Positions 62,901 through 64,000 of a stretch of DNA of 64,000 nucleotides are shown here, piece after piece. Under the pieces are notes generated by a model, which saw nothing but the letters and a program-made list of their open reading frames with translations, did no database searches and was not told the DNA's origin. This DNA comes from PALSA-1444 sp964291045 (GTDB lineage: Bacteria; Chlamydiota; Chlamydiia; Chlamydiales; Rhabdochlamydiaceae): contig NZ_OZ197277.1 of NCBI RefSeq assembly GCF_964291045.1, positions 1,612,001-1,676,000 of the forward strand, read 5' to 3'. Each line of letters starts with the position of its first letter. Within the stretch, counting starts at the first letter, position 1. Position numbers and translations under genes: made by a program.

Positions 62901-63988
62901 TTATCTTTCTTCTCATTGATTTTATTTTGAAGCAATGGTAAAGATTGAACTAGAGGTGATAATGTCTTGATCTCTGTTTCTAAATTCAATTCTTCTTGAG
63001 AAGGACGAGAAAGTTCTTCTCGTTGTCTTTTTTCAATATTCTTGATCTCAATGAAGTCAGGATCTTTGGAATATTTTGTTAACCCTAAAATACAATTATC
63101 TAAATTTCCAAGTATTCTTTTTACCCGGTTCCCTAACTCATTTGCTGATTTAAATCCTCCGTTGTCATCAGTAATAGAGGTCAGGAGCATAATTTTAGGA
63201 GAATATTTCTTAACTAAAGCCCGGAGAGTGAGTTCAATCGCCAGTGAGATAACCTTGCCATGAGTGTCTACAAATCCAGGGAAATCAATCAGGACAATGT
63301 CAGGGTCAGTCGCAACATTAGGAAATAGGGTGCAGGAAGTTTCGCTATTATGCCCAATGAGTCGGTTTTGATCGATAGATGATTGATAATTTGTACCATC
63401 TAGCTCCATCGGATCTCTTCGTAAATAACAAAGAGTTGTTGATTTTCCTGATCTCGTATCTCCTAAGAGAAATACGATGTTATTGCTTTCTGAAGGAATC
63501 ATCTTCTCCATTTTAGTGAGGACTGCCTCCCTAAACTCTAAGATAATTTTAGCAAAGGAGGAAAAAGGAAGTTGCTCTACTACAGTTTTTCGATCCATCT
63601 CGGGAGAGAGCTTTTTCATAGCAATAAGATGGTCATATAGGTAAAAGAATCCCCCATCAAGAATTTCATCTAGGTAAGGAGGGTAGCGAACTGGGTCTTT
63701 TTTTCTTAGCCTTTTTAATTCTGTATGTCTATAAAAGAGATCTTTTTTTCCCTGTAAGATTGCTGTAGCATCAGCAGAAGGGGCTTCTCCAATTAGAGCT
63801 CGAATATCGGCATCAAAATGATCTTCTGAATTACAAAAAGGGAGATGGGTAGCGATATCCTTTACCTTTTCTAAGGTCACATTCATAGCAGGAAAAAGAA
63901 AGGTAAACGCCTGGTTGATAGGATATACATCAAATTTTTGTAGATGATACGCGGTAATGATCTGCTCAACTGAAGTATTCTCACGCAT
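59918..63988 (-). CDS. P-loop GTPase with C-terminal DUF4116-type repeat array
   Basis: 1356 residues. A helical N-terminus (1-165), a GTPase-like domain with Walker A GDTRSGKST (176-184), DFPGFVD (235-241) and SITDDNGG, coiled coils with Ser-rich linkers (about 300-600), one hydrophobic segment (about 665-690), a helical middle, and about 17 tandem repeats of 25 residues (about 935-1335; consensus VVLAAVxxxGxALxYASETLKND). Repeat arrays of this type are in DUF4116 proteins of protists and intracellular bacteria. It may be host-directed. The frame is open to the window edge beyond the ATG at 63988 and no ribosome binding site is visible there, so the true start may lie outside. The 3' end appears frameshifted. 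Confidence 0.78.
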   Translation of the reverse strand: MRENTSVEQIITAYHLQKFDVYPINQAFTFLFPAMNVTLEKVKDIATHLPFCNSEDHFDADIRALIGEAPSADATAILQGKKDLFYRHTELKRLRKKDPVRYPPYLDEILDGGFFYLYDHLIAMKKLSPEMDRKTVVEQLPFSSFAKIILEFREAVLTKMEKMIPSESNNIVFLLGDTRSGKSTTLCYLRRDPMELDGTNYQSSIDQNRLIGHNSETSCTLFPNVATDPDIVLIDFPGFVDTHGKVISLAIELTLRALVKKYSPKIMLLTSITDDNGGFKSANELGNRVKRILGNLDNCILGLTKYSKDPDFIEIKNIEKRQREELSRPSQEELNLETEIKTLSPLVQSLPLLQNKINEKKDKLIELQQARLSLSMNALPDTEEKSKHLENLRKKEETFKRQIGIGKLISLADLTDQVELEKIFQILKSQKRVTFAQVDKTLDLEHKDLIGILFNRDFNCFIDPIEKENSSPSSSPVSSNISTSGETIANSIKSSNPLSSSISTSEDAIVKNIKTFEQNILEMSLINTMLSDSHPEIGKFFHLDEMDPAIVRKYDKAVITACIKGYIGEVISDSLVNEGIITQYLKQSKAIDSDLSSLKNYILKLRGAPSNMDEVRLKKEWEQLEKEHKQQLNRKKEQFQLPKWMTAALLIPLGIPYGVFATFAAIKLDKTRDKLSKDTALELSQKIKAVYQGIIALKDIENVVNKQDNIAKSIASNPLSLDSVSSLRESIERQINQVKISYGEEDWNKRVEFLIEQFGLDFSSIRSNSPLGEKILYALISQKVSYERLPPYFNEHTFLARIYSFMSSQNNYQDTIQQLFPSWEEASYLDLKLNNLEYFFHISSVTKQEHRSLLEKGQLLFERYSKTPAIRLLLLDVINKLRKEVSIAHTDETERSRTSSTENDRKKILQAVKDNPWILEYSKERLSKDQKFVLAAVGQNGLALQFASEALQNDRDFILSAVQQNGLVLQYASETLKNDREVVLSAVQQNEVALQFTSETLKNDRDFILSAVQQNGLVLQYASEVLQNDREIVLAAVRQDGELLLYPIKLLNDDEDSIFTDIQQNGLVLQYASETLKNDQEVVLAAVKLCGEALRYASETLKNDQEVVLAAVREDGKALRYASETLKNDQEVVLAAVREDGKALRYASETLKNDQEVVLAAVREDGKALRYASEVLQNDKDFVIAAIEHCGPTLQHVSEILKNKREIVLAAVEYYGPTLQYVSETLKNDREVVLAAVEQSGEALQFASETLKNDREVVLAAVEQSGKALQFASETLKNDREVVLAAVEQSGKALQFASETLKNDREVVITAVKQNGNAFQYASKRLKNDRKAILADVMSEEEESWYVNETHMMVEM
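60096..60320 (-). repeat. Tandem 75-bp repeats, set 1
   Basis: 60096-60170 and 60171-60245 are identical; 60246-60320 differs from them slightly (CCTCCC for CCTTCC early in the unit, diverging near its end). Each encodes one 25-residue repeat of the GTPase protein. Confidence 0.9.
60471..60695 (-). repeat. Tandem 75-bp repeats, set 2
   Basis: 60471-60545, 60546-60620 and 60621-60695 are three identical, or virtually identical, 75-bp units in the same gene, indicating recent amplification. Confidence 0.9.
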
Positions 63989-64000
63989 GGCGTGAATCTT

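Noticed and set aside
1..64000. tRNA or rRNA genes
   Set aside because: I looked for T-arm-like and cloverleaf patterns in the intergenic regions and found none convincing.

Overview
The window looks like a chromosome segment from an environmental (amoeba- or animal-associated) member of the order Chlamydiales. The sequence shows an obligate-intracellular gene set: a Tlc-type nucleotide transporter, several MOMP-like outer-membrane barrels, and eukaryote-directed repeat proteins. Small blocks match gene order I recall from Chlamydia: argS next to murA; the CT538-like gene, tsaE and dnaQ; npt, pgsA, sohB, polA and rho; rpsL-rpsG-fusA-rpsJ; rodA and birA; gpmA-nifS-nifU with an rRNA pseudouridine synthase; hemH with a solute-binding protein. 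The MOMP-like paralogs recall Legionella-type MOMPs that are abundant in Simkaniaceae. That family placement is inference from memory, not a search.

Layout. 1-10.5 kb: housekeeping (3' part of tsp, gltX, cysJ-like reductase, ATP-grasp protein, murA, epmB, argS, leucine dehydrogenase). 10.6-12.2 kb: an IS66-family element with perfect 18-bp ends and an 8-bp target duplication, but a frameshifted transposase. 12.4-16.9 kb: a 1489-residue TPR-CHAT protein with an intact His/Cys pair. 17.2-31 kb: housekeeping (CT538-like, tsaE, engB, dnaQ-like, pgk, nucleotide transporter, DedA, pgsA, mscS, sohB, polA, rho). 31.5-38.2 kb: an accessory island of five membrane proteins. Three are paralogs with an SP-RING/U-box-like zinc site at the same residue positions; two are paralogous partners, each coupled by a 4-bp overlap to one of them. 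38.5-41.9 kb: rpsL-rpsG-fusA-rpsJ with a strong terminator. 42-44.7 kb: rodA operon and divergent birA. 44.9-51.6 kb: two MOMP-like barrels flanking a pRiA4b ORF-3-like zinc protein and a 903-residue leucine-rich-repeat protein ending in an IpaH-type NEL ubiquitin-ligase domain. 51.8-55.2 kb: gpmA-nifS-nifU operon and divergent pseudouridine synthase. 55.4-59.8 kb: a coiled-coil/barrel protein, a small barrel, ferrochelatase and a solute-binding protein. 59.8-64 kb: a large GTPase with about 17 DUF4116-type repeats.

The most interesting content is the concentration of probable host-directed proteins: two unrelated kinds of predicted ubiquitin/SUMO-type E3 ligase, a CHAT protease fused to TPRs, and a GTPase-DUF4116 protein. 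The membrane RING-like array with its partner family and duplicated upstream sequence is the best candidate for an undescribed system. Two housekeeping anomalies also stand out: a NifS-like protein without the catalytic cysteine paired with a NifU whose scaffold half has lost its usual cysteines, and no coaE-like gene between polA and rho. No tRNA, rRNA or CRISPR array was seen.
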